Shown one piece after another: positions 1-7,297 of a stretch of 25,034 bases of DNA; position 1 is the stretch's first letter; every line of letters begins with the position of its first letter. The DNA comes from Candidatus Hodarchaeota archaeon. GTDB taxonomy: Archaea; Asgardarchaeota; Heimdallarchaeia; Hodarchaeales; YT1-057. A model generated the notes under the pieces. It was not told where the DNA came from, did not search any database, and saw only the letters and a list, made by a program, of their open reading frames with translations. A program made the position numbers and the translations under genes. The stretch lies in contig JAEOTI010000130.1 of the NCBI GenBank assembly GCA_016839955.1, forward strand, positions 1-25,034. Direction: 5' to 3'.

Positions 1-557
1 CCCCAAACTTCATATACTTCCTCACCCATATGAAGTCTCTACCCTAAATGAATAATCCCATATCTAAAAACTTCTTTCTCTAAAACTACAAATACTACTA
101 ACACATTTTTCCCAGTAGCTTTATGTGCAGCGATTAACTGTTTAGTGACTGGGATATCTGAAAGGAAAAAGTCATCGGGATATGCAACAATGAAAGGGTC
201 ATTACCCACAAAGGATTTCGCGAGAAGAATTGCATGAGCAGTCCCTTTCATTTCTTTTTGACGAACAAATTGGATGGAAGCTAAATTTTCAGCACTTTTT
301 AGCAATTTTAGCTTTTCAGAAGCTTTATTCTTTGTGAAGATGGCTTCAAGTTCAATCTCTTTGTCAAAATAATCCTCTAAGGCTTTTTTCCGACGAGAAG
401 TTACGACTTGGATATCGGTTATTCCTGATTCAACAAATTCTCTAATAGTAAATTCTATGGTGGGTACATCAATAACAGGGAGCATTTCTTTGGGGATAGT
501 TTTTGTAACAGGAAGAAATCGTGTCCCATAGCCTGCAGCAATAATGACGCCCTTCAA
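1..557 (-). pseudogene. galU: UTP-glucose-1-phosphate uridylyltransferase (GalU), partial, with in-frame stop
   Basis: The product would make UDP-glucose from UTP and glucose-1-phosphate in the cytoplasm. The N-terminal nucleotidyltransferase signature is textbook: KGVIIAAGYGTRFLP at the start, then TKTIPKEMLPVIDVP; further on are MKGTAHAILLAK and a PDD near the metal site. I start it at TTG 557-555 because this gives the family's usual M-K-G-V N-terminus and has GGAG eight bases upstream; the open frame upstream of that is not GalU-like. At 41-39 the frame hits TAG just after RYGIIHLG. The same frame then continues to the window edge with RLHMGEEVYEVWG, which fits the GalU segment leading to its VEKP motif with about the right spacing. 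So one codon appears changed to amber rather than the gene ending there. Either a recent pseudogene or a sequence error; the rest lies outside the window. Confidence 0.75.
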
Positions 558-614
558 ACATTCATCTCCATTATGAAATAATGAAGGAATAAAAAGAAGA
601 AAAACTCTTTCTTC

Positions 615-633
615 TTCAGATAGGAGATCTGAA
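615..633. repeat. 7-bp inverted repeat in the galU / zinc-ribbon divergent region
   Basis: TTCAGAT (615-621) and ATCTGAA (627-633) are a perfect inverted repeat around AGGAG. It lies between two divergent genes, where it could be an operator or a leader hairpin of the galU transcript. The function is a guess; only the symmetry is seen. Confidence 0.3.
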
Positions 634-676
634 ATAATAAGGAAGAAAAATAAACAAACAACTTCCGAAATTAATT

Positions 677-690
677 GAAAAGATATAAAC
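677..690 (+). promoter_or_regulatory. Candidate archaeal BRE/TATA promoter for the zinc-ribbon gene
   Basis: A purine-rich GAAAAG element is followed directly by ATATAAAC, the layout of an archaeal BRE plus TATA box. Initiation about 25 bases downstream would fall near 708-714, right before AGGAG at 714-718. The transcript would have a very short leader, which matters for the start problem of the downstream gene. Confidence 0.35.
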
Positions 691-718
691 AATAAACTGT
701 ATAAATCTCTATTAGGAG

Positions 719-943
719 CTGAAAAATTCGCCCCCAAAGTGTCCGGATTGTAATAGCGCAATGAAATGGAATACTCCTTTTTACACATGTTTAAGATGTG
801 GTCTATCACTTAGACGCCATGAGCTAGAACGAATGCAGGACAAGATTCGCGACGATTTATGGGAAGCCAGATACGGCCAAAATGAAGATGATAAATCTAA
901 AAAGCGACGTGAACTTGTAGAGTGGTATTTGAGCGAGAAATGA
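719..943 (+). CDS. Small zinc-ribbon protein, start codon uncertain
   Basis: Short, charged protein of unknown role with a four-cysteine zinc ribbon: CPDC in the first knuckle and CLRC in the second, 14 residues apart, followed by LSLRRHELERMQDKIRDD and a C-terminal WYLSEK. Arrangements like this are common in archaeal nucleic-acid or ribosome-associated small proteins, but I cannot name a family. The first in-frame ATG (761) would delete the CPDC knuckle. The frame is open upstream only to a TAG at 713-715, and within it there is no ATG, GTG or TTG. The only near-start is CTG at 719, which directly abuts AGGAG (714-718), an unfavourable spacing. I therefore include the upstream part because the protein makes sense only with it. 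The ATG 761 form is the conservative alternative, and a one-base sequence error is possible. Confidence 0.6.
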   Translation: MKNSPPKCPDCNSAMKWNTPFYTCLRCGLSLRRHELERMQDKIRDDLWEARYGQNEDDKSKKRRELVEWYLSEK

Positions 944-1176
944 CTACAAATTTCATACATTACAACTGAAAATCTCATGGATTGCGAATGCGAGACGATT
1001 TCAAGGGAGTAAATCCACACAACATCAATGACAAGTATGAGTCCAAAATCTTTCTATATCTTATAATTCAGGACTCAATTATTCTACTAAATGCTTGATA
1101 AAGTATAGATCATAACTCAAGATCCTCATCATCAGCTAAAAAACTTCCGTGGGGCTTTTCTAATCATTTCCATACT

Positions 1177-1647
1177 TTAATTAATGTTGTTCTCGTGCTC
1201 TATATTTCTTATACTTGTTGAAGTGATAAGAAACCCATCATCGTCAAGAATACGAGGAATCACCACTAATGTGAGAGGACGGATGTTGTTTTTCTTTCTA
1301 ACTTGATTAATCCTGACACCCTCTTGAAAAGATTCCTCACTTACAATCATCGCATCAGCTTCATGCTCTGTAGCTCCTCCCCATTTATCATCGATTGATA
1401 TTATAGTCCAGTCAGATTTGGATTTCTTTAGAAGATAATCCTCTATTGCTTTCTGTCTGATTTCATATGACTGAATTTTTTCAATAAATTCCTTTTTTGC
1501 GACATGTTCAAGAAAATGAGGGGATGTTATCCCAATAAGAATATGATGACCAAGAGAATGAGCAATATCCATCAGGAACTGATGACCCTTATGGAATCTA
1601 TCAAAAGTTCCACCAATAATAATTCGATCAAATTTTTTGGGATTCAA
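1177..1647 (-). CDS. coaD: Phosphopantetheine adenylyltransferase, archaeal type
   Basis: Adenylates 4'-phosphopantetheine to dephospho-CoA, the penultimate step of coenzyme A synthesis, in the cytoplasm. The 156-residue protein has the nucleotidyltransferase alpha/beta phosphodiesterase signature GGTFDRFHKGH at residues 12-22 (T/HxGH motif, H19 and H22) and the C-terminal STSIR at 143-147, equivalent to ISSTxxR. Length agrees with the archaeal/eukaryotic PPAT group. The start is TTG 1647-1645, which overlaps the TGA of the upstream endA gene (TTGA), so translation is probably coupled. The downstream 944-1176 region holds no gene I can support. Confidence 0.93.
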   Translation of the reverse strand: MNPKKFDRIIIGGTFDRFHKGHQFLMDIAHSLGHHILIGITSPHFLEHVAKKEFIEKIQSYEIRQKAIEDYLLKKSKSDWTIISIDDKWGGATEHEADAMIVSEESFQEGVRINQVRKKNNIRPLTLVVIPRILDDDGFLITSTSIRNIEHENNIN

Positions 1648-2240
1648 GGTTTATACCAAGAAAAAACGTAATAACGAACTTGATTATTTGGTAATACAGT
1701 TCCAATAACGTATCGTTTCCTAACTGATGTTGCAAGTCGTCCAGCTCGCACTAGGTCAATTGATTTAATCACAGAGCCTCTTGGGAAAACTTGAACTAGA
1801 AAAGGTGCATGATCTATACCTGGGCCACGTTGATACACACTAAAATCAGATCCAAATTTTAATCCAGGACGTGGAATATATCGAAGGCTCCGAAGATCTG
1901 AATATACTGTGAATAAATCATCAAAAAGGTCTAAACAGGATTTAAATAAGTGATGTAATTCCTCTGTATTGAGAATGTTGTCTCTATGAGAGATTTCCAA
2001 TATTCCATGCACCTGGAGGAATAATGCTTCTAGTAGGTTTAATTCAAGAGGTCTCATAAATCGTAAAGTTTTTGGTTTTCGAATTCCAGAAGGTTTTCCA
2101 AAGTATCCAAGCTGAAAGAGTTGTGATGCATCTTCATGATCCCAAACAATAACATGTGTCCCAGTGAAGGTCGCTTTGAACGGTTTATTTAAAACATTGT
2201 TGAATTCTGGGACAATCTTAGGTTCCAAATAACAATCCAC
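1644..2240 (-). CDS. endA: tRNA-splicing endonuclease
   Basis: Cleaves the bulge-helix-bulge at intron borders of pre-tRNA (and of archaeal pre-rRNA). The 198-residue protein has the catalytic triad of the family in its C-terminal domain: Tyr136 in SDFSVYQRG, His144 in DHAPFLVQV and Lys175 in SVRKRYVIG. Before it stands LKFGSDF, and between them the signature IDLVRAGRLATS. Its size suits the homotetrameric (alpha4) form. Two starts are possible: GTG 2240, which has little room for a ribosome site, or TTG 2228, which has GGTGG about eight to nine bases upstream and gives MEPKIVPEF. I keep the longer one. It overlaps coaD by four bases; the pairing has no obvious functional link. Confidence 0.93.
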   Translation of the reverse strand: MDCYLEPKIVPEFNNVLNKPFKATFTGTHVIVWDHEDASQLFQLGYFGKPSGIRKPKTLRFMRPLELNLLEALFLQVHGILEISHRDNILNTEELHHLFKSCLDLFDDLFTVYSDLRSLRYIPRPGLKFGSDFSVYQRGPGIDHAPFLVQVFPRGSVIKSIDLVRAGRLATSVRKRYVIGTVLPNNQVRYYVFSWYKP

Positions 2241-2294
2241 CTTGGCACAGGTACTTTGTAATCAAGAAGACTTTCAGTTTATTCAAAATCCTCA

Positions 2295-2307
2295 ATTTTA
2301 AAAAGAA
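2295..2307 (+). promoter_or_regulatory. Candidate TATA box for the TRAP-beta/get3 operon
   Basis: An A/T-rich ATTTTAAAAA block lies about 45-50 bases before the GTG start at 2348, in the divergent spacer with endA. It is the best TATA-like site in the spacer. Initiation about 25 bases downstream would put the GAGGAG at 2329-2334 in the leader. Confidence 0.3.
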
Positions 2308-2347
2308 CTCCTGATGAAAATGAAAATAGAGGAGTGGAAGATTAAAC

Positions 2348-2941
2348 GTGAGACTGGGACCTATCACTGTTATATTATTGACAGGACTACTGATCTGGGC
2401 GTGTACCGTGCCGCAAACATCCGCTGAGATGAACGGCAATTCCTTAACAACTTCCAAGGCCTCTAAGGTAACAGAATATATACCAGCCCTCGTTGTGACC
2501 AAAATTATTTCACAAACAGAAATTAATCTTAACACTCGGGTTTTGATTCAAGTATTCCTAAAGAATGTTGGAGAATGTGATGCAGTAGATATTACGATTG
2601 AAGACTTGGAGATTCCAAACACCACATTTTCTGTGATAGGTACTACTGAATATTCATTCAATCGAATAGCTGTCAATGAAACAAGAGCAGTCGCCTATTC
2701 TCTTCAACCCCTTAGAGAGGGTTATTTTTCTCTAGGTAGTTCAAATGTCACTTTTTATAGTGATGAAGGCTACCAATATTTTGCACAATCGAATTCGATA
2801 GAATTGTTTGTAGTTGAAGCAGAAGATGTAAAAAAAGGAGAAGATTATGGATGGTATAATGTTCTTAGTGTTACTTGTCTTGTTTGGATAGTTCTTCTTA
2901 TTTTACGAGGATTTCTGGTTTTAACATCACCAAGGAAATAA
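2348..2941 (+). CDS. TRAP-beta-like (translocon-associated protein beta / SSR2) membrane protein
   Basis: Type I membrane protein of 197 residues: signal peptide about 1-26, exposed domain 27-168, one membrane helix about 170-192, and a short basic tail TSPRK. The exposed domain matches the pattern I know from eukaryotic TRAP-beta. It has LKNVGECDAVDI (71-82), where the eukaryotic protein has YNVGSSAALDV; then a D..IPxxxF segment; RIA at 106-108; LQPLREGYFSLGSSNVTF (119-136), where the eukaryote has LRPLKAGYFNFTSATITY; and a C-terminal helix of like placement. Three N-glycosylation sequons are visible (N91, N110, N133). In eukaryotes TRAP-beta is a subunit of a complex beside Sec61 that assists translocation. 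Here it precedes get3 by 21 bases in the same strand. GTG start 2348 with GGAG at 2331-2334, a longish spacing. Assignment is by remembered pattern, not by alignment. Confidence 0.72.
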   Translation: MRLGPITVILLTGLLIWACTVPQTSAEMNGNSLTTSKASKVTEYIPALVVTKIISQTEINLNTRVLIQVFLKNVGECDAVDITIEDLEIPNTTFSVIGTTEYSFNRIAVNETRAVAYSLQPLREGYFSLGSSNVTFYSDEGYQYFAQSNSIELFVVEAEDVKKGEDYGWYNVLSVTCLVWIVLLILRGFLVLTSPRK

Positions 2942-2962
2942 GGTGGCTAAGGAGTCACGGAA

Positions 2963-3916
2963 TTGTCAGATCATTCCATCATCTCTGAAGGAAGACATTT
3001 TATTTTCTTTGGGGGAAAAGGAGGAGTTGGAAAAACTACAATGGCTGCAGCAACAGCGGTTTATGCTGCTGAACTTGGAATAGAGACTTTAATTCTTTCA
3101 ACTGATCCTGCCCATTCACTTTCTGATTCATTAGATCAACGAATTGGTGGAGAAATAGTAAAAATATCTGGGATTGACACAGATTGTTTATATGCTCTTG
3201 AGTTGGATCCTGAAAAAGCTGTATCAGATTTTGGTGAAGTGATAGCAGCACAAGATTCCGCAGGGGCACTGGGTCAACTTTTAGGAGAGGGAGATATGCT
3301 AAGTATGAGTCCACCAGGCGTAGATGAGACAGTTGCATTTAGCAAAGTCCTTGAATTTATTGAAAAAGCACCTTATGAATTGGTAATTTTTGATACTGCA
3401 CCAACAGGTCATACATTAAGGCTTTTGTCACTACCTGAAGTAATGGATAGTTGGTTATGGAAAATTATTAGTATGCGACATCGTCTTTCTTCTACATTGG
3501 GGGGAATTAAACGAATGGTCTTTGGAGGGAAGAGTGATAGTAGCGATGAAGGTTTAAAATCCCTTCAAGAAATGCGAGAGCGAGTAAAAGTTGCACGAAC
3601 ACATCTAACGAATCCTATCGAAACAAATTTTGTAGTTGTAACCATTCCAGCGCTTATGGCAATCTATGAGACTGAGAGGTTAGTTCGTGCTCTTTATGAA
3701 TATTCTATACCCGTAACCCATTTACTAGTGAATCAAATACCTCCTAAAAACCCAACATGTCAATTTTGTGCAAATAGAAGTCATATGGCAAAAGATAACT
3801 TAGAAAAGGTGCGAACTCTGTACGAAGATTTCGTACAAATAGAAATTCCAACTTTTGAATATGAAATCCGTGGAATTGATGCACTAAGAGAACTTGGGCA
3901 AGGATTGCACGAATAA
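2963..3916 (+). CDS. get3: Get3/ArsA-family ATPase, probable tail-anchored-protein targeting factor
   Basis: Dimeric cytosolic ATPase of the SIMIBI class. Motifs in order: deviant Walker A GGKGGVGKTT (17-26, signature K19, K24), switch I STDPAHSLSD (46-55), switch II DTAPTGHTLRLL (144-155), a NQIP adenine loop (257-260) and a CxxC pair at C266/C269, the zinc-binding dimer motif of Get3-type proteins that classical bacterial ArsA lacks. 317 residues is a single ATPase unit, as in archaeal Get3. Get3 delivers proteins with a C-terminal membrane anchor; archaeal Get3 has been shown to bind such substrates, while an arsenite role cannot be excluded from sequence. Start TTG 2963 is supported by AAGGAG eight bases upstream. 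It sits directly behind the TRAP-beta-like gene, so two membrane-protein biogenesis factors share an operon. Confidence 0.92.
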   Translation: MSDHSIISEGRHFIFFGGKGGVGKTTMAAATAVYAAELGIETLILSTDPAHSLSDSLDQRIGGEIVKISGIDTDCLYALELDPEKAVSDFGEVIAAQDSAGALGQLLGEGDMLSMSPPGVDETVAFSKVLEFIEKAPYELVIFDTAPTGHTLRLLSLPEVMDSWLWKIISMRHRLSSTLGGIKRMVFGGKSDSSDEGLKSLQEMRERVKVARTHLTNPIETNFVVVTIPALMAIYETERLVRALYEYSIPVTHLLVNQIPPKNPTCQFCANRSHMAKDNLEKVRTLYEDFVQIEIPTFEYEIRGIDALRELGQGLHE

Positions 3917-3967
3917 AGGAATATTTTACTTATTTACAGAGCTGTAGGCAGAAAATGTAGTTTTAAT

Positions 3968-4174
3968 TCACCAACGCAAGCGTTCGAGCTTTGATTCTTT
4001 TTTTGTATGTTTTTTGATCTTCCGATAATGGTCTTTACACAGGTTAACCCGCCTAGACCGTCTTTTAGCTTTTGTAAGTTTCAAGTTTTCTTTAGTTAAG
4101 GCATCTGAGATTTTTTGTTCAGATAAGGATCGTTCAGAAGTCTCTTCACAGTCATCAACGTCACATTTTACCAT
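3968..4174 (-). CDS. Small basic protein with a possible split zinc site
   Basis: About 68 residues, strongly basic, no family recognised. Near the N-terminus there is C-x4-C (CDVDDC) and later C-x2-H (LCKDH), which together could bind one zinc. The linker is lysine/arginine rich (TKAKRRSRR) and the C-terminus ends KLERLRW, suggesting RNA or DNA contact. I prefer ATG 4174, 13 bases after GGAG, because the TTG at 4186 lies only two bases from that site. It follows the RadA/KaiC-like gene on the same strand by about 30 bases and is probably co-transcribed. Function unknown. Confidence 0.6.
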   Translation of the reverse strand: MVKCDVDDCEETSERSLSEQKISDALTKENLKLTKAKRRSRRVNLCKDHYRKIKKHTKKESKLERLRW

Positions 4175-4203
4175 TTTGTATTTCAATCTCCTTTGATTTA
4201 CAA

Positions 4204-4962
4204 TTATTCAATAGGAGTTAACACTATTTTTCCAGGGCTGGGATCGTACCAAAACGATTTGTATGGAATCCGTGAAAGGTTTAATCCTCTCATTTTCTTT
4301 ATTTGTAAGATAGCATCGTGCTCTTCTTCAGTACAACTTAAGCTGATTACACCATCAGCATAATGTTCGATTGCTTTAACAATAGTAGGCTCATGAGCAT
4401 CACGATGAAGAGTTAGTAAACTAGATGTGCCACGTTGCTTGTCAGTAGCAATTTTATGCTGAAGAAATGAAAGAGGTGGTTTTAAACTGTCAGAAACTAA
4501 AAGGATAGTAGAGAATGAATCAACTACACCTCGAATAGCTTGTTGTCGTACATGTAAAAGTGCTCGACGAATCGTATCGGCAATTTCACGAGGCTGTGAA
4601 AGATCCCTAACGAAACCTTCTCCAGCAGCAGCTGATTGACGGATATCCTGGTAACCAAATGGATTGGAAAACCCATCTAAGAAAACAAGTCGTCTTGTCT
4701 CTACAACAATCTCATCAATATCAAAGGTTACTAAGAGTGCTCGATATTCATCATAAAGTCGCTCAGTACTTAGAATATATCCAAAATCACCAGACCTTAA
4801 CCCCTCTGCAAGGAACTGAATCAATAAATGCCCGTTATCTACACCTATCTCATCTTCAAGAATAATAACTGAACCTCTAGGAATACCGCCACCTAAGGCT
4901 TCATCAAGGAGATCAATTCCAAAACGACAAAGATCTGGTTGTGAGGGACCTGCATAAGCCAC
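4204..4962 (-). CDS. RadA/KaiC-like (Rad55-type) RecA-fold protein with degenerate P-loop
   Basis: RecA-superfamily domain of 252 residues similar to archaeal Rad55/KaiC-like paralogues: opening FGIDLLDEALGGGIPRGSVI (14-33), a beta strand and loop at Walker A, a Walker B-like GVVDSF (145-150) and the typical end ILQIKKMRGLNLSRIPYKSF. At residues 35-44 the expected GxxGxGKS/T reads LEDEIGVDNG, with no Lys-Thr/Ser, so ATP hydrolysis in the normal way is doubtful. Such inactive paralogues often act as partners or sensors; here that is inference. GTG start 4962 has GGAGG eight bases upstream, an excellent site. The downstream small basic gene is probably in the same transcript. Gas-vesicle GvpD- or circadian-type roles are alternatives I cannot test. 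Confidence 0.75.
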   Translation of the reverse strand: MAYAGPSQPDLCRFGIDLLDEALGGGIPRGSVIILEDEIGVDNGHLLIQFLAEGLRSGDFGYILSTERLYDEYRALLVTFDIDEIVVETRRLVFLDGFSNPFGYQDIRQSAAAGEGFVRDLSQPREIADTIRRALLHVRQQAIRGVVDSFSTILLVSDSLKPPLSFLQHKIATDKQRGTSSLLTLHRDAHEPTIVKAIEHYADGVISLSCTEEEHDAILQIKKMRGLNLSRIPYKSFWYDPSPGKIVLTPIE

Positions 4963-5155
4963 ATTTTTTTCCTCCGTATTTTACTTGCAGAATTTGATGA
5001 TTTGTAAAAAATACTTCCTTAATAAATTCTAAATGTGAGTTCTATCTTTTAGAATTATTTTTTTAAGTGCGCTTTTATTTGATTTGTTAATTTAGAAAGA
5101 AAAATGAATAAACTTGAAATTGTATAGGTGTAACAAACATTTTGGGAGCAAAACC

Positions 5156-5938
5156 TTGAAAACCATAGAATTGTTCGGTATTAGATTGCCTATAGTCCAA
5201 ACAGGCGATTCTTTAGTAGATTTGTTTTTAAAGACTATTGAAGAAGAACCAAATTTTCAATTAGAAAACGAGGATGTTATAGTAGTCGCAAGCAAGGCTA
5301 TTTCAGCCTCAGAAGGTCGAACTCGCCTGTTAAATTCTATTCAACCAAGTAATAAGGCATTAGAACTAGCTCTTTCTAGTGATTTGGAACCTGAATTCGT
5401 TGAAATAGTTCTTGAGGAAGCTGAAGAAATTGTTGGATCGGTTCCGGGTGCAATCTTAACTCTAAGAGAAGGTATTGTACAGGCTAATGCAGGAATAGAC
5501 AAAAGTAACACTCCTAAAGGGACAGCAATATTACTCCCAGCATCACCCGAAAACTCTGCAGTGAATTTCCAGAAAAAAATAGAGAAAATGACTGGGAAAA
5601 AAATAGCGGTAATAGTTTCTGATAGTAGAACAACGCCTTTACGACGAGGGACCTCTGGTGTAGCTTTAGGAGTTGCCGGGTTGATTCCAGTAATAGATGA
5701 TCGAGGAAAGCTCGATTTATATGGAAATCAAATACGAATCACTTGGAGAGCTGTTGCAGATAATTGTTGCTGCTCTGCTCAACTTTTAATGGGAGAAAGT
5801 AATGAACAGACACCAGTAGTAATTATTAGAGGATTGTCATTTGATAAAGAAGGGACCGATAGTATGCAGATTAGCCCTGAGGAATGCCTTTATTTTGGAA
5901 CAATTTCAGATTTTAAATCAGCAATTCAGAAAAGATAG
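5156..5938 (+). CDS. cofE: CofE-family gamma-glutamyl ligase (F420-0:gamma-glutamyl ligase or FolC2-type)
   Basis: GTP-dependent amide ligase family (COG1478). CofE adds glutamates to coenzyme F420-0. Visible landmarks are QTGDSLVDLF near the N-terminus, EDVIVVASKAISASEGR, the middle IVSDSRTTPLRRGTSGVALG and RITWRAVADNCCCSAQLLMGE (RITWR to MGE), which together form the CofE active site. The frame is open from TTG 5114, but TTG 5156 has GGGAG seven bases upstream and gives the usual MKTIELFGI N-terminus with 260 residues, the normal family length. The dihydropteroate synthase gene follows after 22 bases. A COG1478 member replaces dihydrofolate synthase FolC in Chlamydia, where it also lies beside folP, so a pterin substrate is possible here. 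Confidence 0.85.
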   Translation: MKTIELFGIRLPIVQTGDSLVDLFLKTIEEEPNFQLENEDVIVVASKAISASEGRTRLLNSIQPSNKALELALSSDLEPEFVEIVLEEAEEIVGSVPGAILTLREGIVQANAGIDKSNTPKGTAILLPASPENSAVNFQKKIEKMTGKKIAVIVSDSRTTPLRRGTSGVALGVAGLIPVIDDRGKLDLYGNQIRITWRAVADNCCCSAQLLMGESNEQTPVVIIRGLSFDKEGTDSMQISPEECLYFGTISDFKSAIQKR

Positions 5939-5960
5939 GATTTCTTGATGTGTTCTTTTA

Positions 5961-6827
5961 ATGGAAATAATTGGTAAAATAGGTACAATCAAAGTTGGTG
6001 ATAGGTATCCTATTAGACTCGTAGGAATTGTTAATCTTTCACCAGAGTCTTTTTATAAGCAAGATGTTTCTCCAAAAGGATTAGAACAGATTATTTCTGC
6101 TCATATTGAAGAAAATGCAGATGTATTAGATTTAGGGGGGCAATCAACCGCACCAATCCAGATTTATGGTCACTCAGTTCGGGTAGGCTTAGAAGAGGAA
6201 CTTCGAAGAGTGAAAATAGGATTTAAGATACTCTCGGATTTGAATATATCATCAATTCAGATATCAATTGATAGTTTGCGTTCAAAGGTTGCGGAATATG
6301 CACTCAATAATGGTGCTACTATTGTGAACGACATTTCCGGGTTAAAAGCTGATGAAAACATGGCCAAAGTAATTTCAGATCACAATGCAAGCCTTGTAGT
6401 GATGGCAACTGATAAAGAACCCGGTGATGTTTGGACAATAGAATCAATTATTAAGGCTCTTCAAGAAAGCGTACATCGTGGTATCAACGCGAATATCGAG
6501 CCTGACAGAATAATGGTCGATCCTGGAATAGGAAGTTGGGGAGGTCGAGCATTTCATCATGACTATACAATATTGAACCAGCTCGGAAATTTTCGAGAAT
6601 TAAAAATGCCAATTTATGTTGGTGTTTCAAGAAAATCTTTTATTGGAGCTATACTTGAGAAACCGCCAATTGAACGTCTACAAGGATCACTAGCAGCCAC
6701 TGCTATAGCTGTTTATAATGGAGCACATATCATCAGAACCCATGACATCGGAGTATCAAGAGACACAATAAAAATTGCTAAAAGATTACGTAACGAAGCC
6801 TTAAACCTAAATCTTAAGAAAATGTAG
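5961..6827 (+). CDS. folP: Dihydropteroate synthase family protein
   Basis: Joins a pterin methyl diphosphate to a 4-aminobenzoate moiety in folate or tetrahydromethanopterin synthesis. The 288-residue TIM barrel carries all the family motifs: GIVNLSPESF (22-31), VLDLGGQSTAP (55-65), ISIDSLRSKVAEYAL (101-115), IVNDISG (121-127), VDPGIGSWG (186-194), GVSRKSFIGA (221-230) and GSLAATAIAVYNGAHIIRTHD (GSLAA to RTHD). The conserved Asn, Asp, Lys and Arg-His positions are kept, so the enzyme looks active. Start ATG 5961 has no strong ribosome site, consistent with reading through from the CofE-type gene 22 bases upstream. Whether the product belongs to folate or methanopterin synthesis cannot be read from the sequence. 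Confidence 0.88.
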   Translation: MEIIGKIGTIKVGDRYPIRLVGIVNLSPESFYKQDVSPKGLEQIISAHIEENADVLDLGGQSTAPIQIYGHSVRVGLEEELRRVKIGFKILSDLNISSIQISIDSLRSKVAEYALNNGATIVNDISGLKADENMAKVISDHNASLVVMATDKEPGDVWTIESIIKALQESVHRGINANIEPDRIMVDPGIGSWGGRAFHHDYTILNQLGNFRELKMPIYVGVSRKSFIGAILEKPPIERLQGSLAATAIAVYNGAHIIRTHDIGVSRDTIKIAKRLRNEALNLNLKKM

Positions 6828-6979
6828 AGAAATAAAACGAGATTACATATTTTGATCTTATTGTTAGTGAAATGTGTTAAATTTATAATATTTTTATTCA
6901 AATGAGGATCTTAAATCTAATAAATACTACAAAAGGCAAAATTTTATAGAGGAAACCTGATAATAAATCACTTGAATCT

Positions 6980-7144
6980 ATGACTAAGACAGGTCTAGTA
7001 CCAAGGGGTGAAAGACCTAGCTTTTCGCATTCGTCCCAAGAAGATTGGGAAATGGTCAGGCAAGCAAACAATTTTGGGCTAGATTGGCAAACTGAATTAC
7101 TGAAGGTCATGATTGAGAGTAGAGCCTTAGGCAAGTATTCCTGA
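6980..7144 (+). CDS. Possible 54-residue ORF in the gap
   Basis: ATG 6980 opens a 54-codon frame ending TGA 7144, with a plausibly protein-like composition (HSSQEDWEMVRQANNFGLDW, then LLKVMIESRALGKYS). There is no clear ribosome binding site and no family is recognised. It coincides with the hairpin-rich segment, so an RNA gene explains the same bases at least as well. Listed so that it is not lost; I would not rely on it. Confidence 0.2.
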   Translation: MTKTGLVPRGERPSFSHSSQEDWEMVRQANNFGLDWQTELLKVMIESRALGKYS

Positions 7145-7256
7145 AAGTTTGTCTGACAAATGGACGGGATAGAGGGCATAGGGTTGTGCCCAACACGATG
7201 GAGATTAGCCACAGCAACGAACTAGTTGATGACATCATGTGAATACAAATGACTAC

Positions 7257-7297
7257 ATTTGATAACATATGTAATAACCTGATGACATTTATCAAAT
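7257..7297. repeat. Long bulged inverted repeat upstream of the polyproline gene
   Basis: ATTTGATAA (7257-7265) pairs perfectly with TTATCAAAT (7289-7297); inside, after a three-base CAT bulge, ATGT (7269-7272) pairs with ACAT (7285-7288), leaving a 12-base loop. It ends 86 bases before the TTG start at 7384 and could be a leader structure, an operator or the end of an upstream RNA. Confidence 0.35.

Noticed and set aside
1..557. Amber codon in galU read as pyrrolysine
   Set aside because: TAG is used as the ordinary stop of several genes here, and nothing in the window is a pyl gene; a mutation or error is simpler.
781..1020. 79-codon minus-strand ORF opposite the zinc-ribbon gene
   Set aside because: It is the antisense of a clear zinc-ribbon frame and has no motif of its own.
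1080..1176. Acidic tail-like reading LEKPHGSFLADDEDLEL on the minus strand after coaD
   Set aside because: It is preceded by a stop and has no start; too short to support as a gene or as a frameshifted coaD end.
2218..2535. 105-codon minus-strand ORF over the TRAP-beta start
   Set aside because: Overlaps a gene with signal peptide and conserved pattern; no motif or ribosome site.
6940..7200. RNase P or SRP RNA in the structured gap
   Set aside because: GAGGAAA at about 6949 recalls the RNase P conserved start, but the following bases and the other conserved blocks are absent; SRP helix 8 motifs are not seen.
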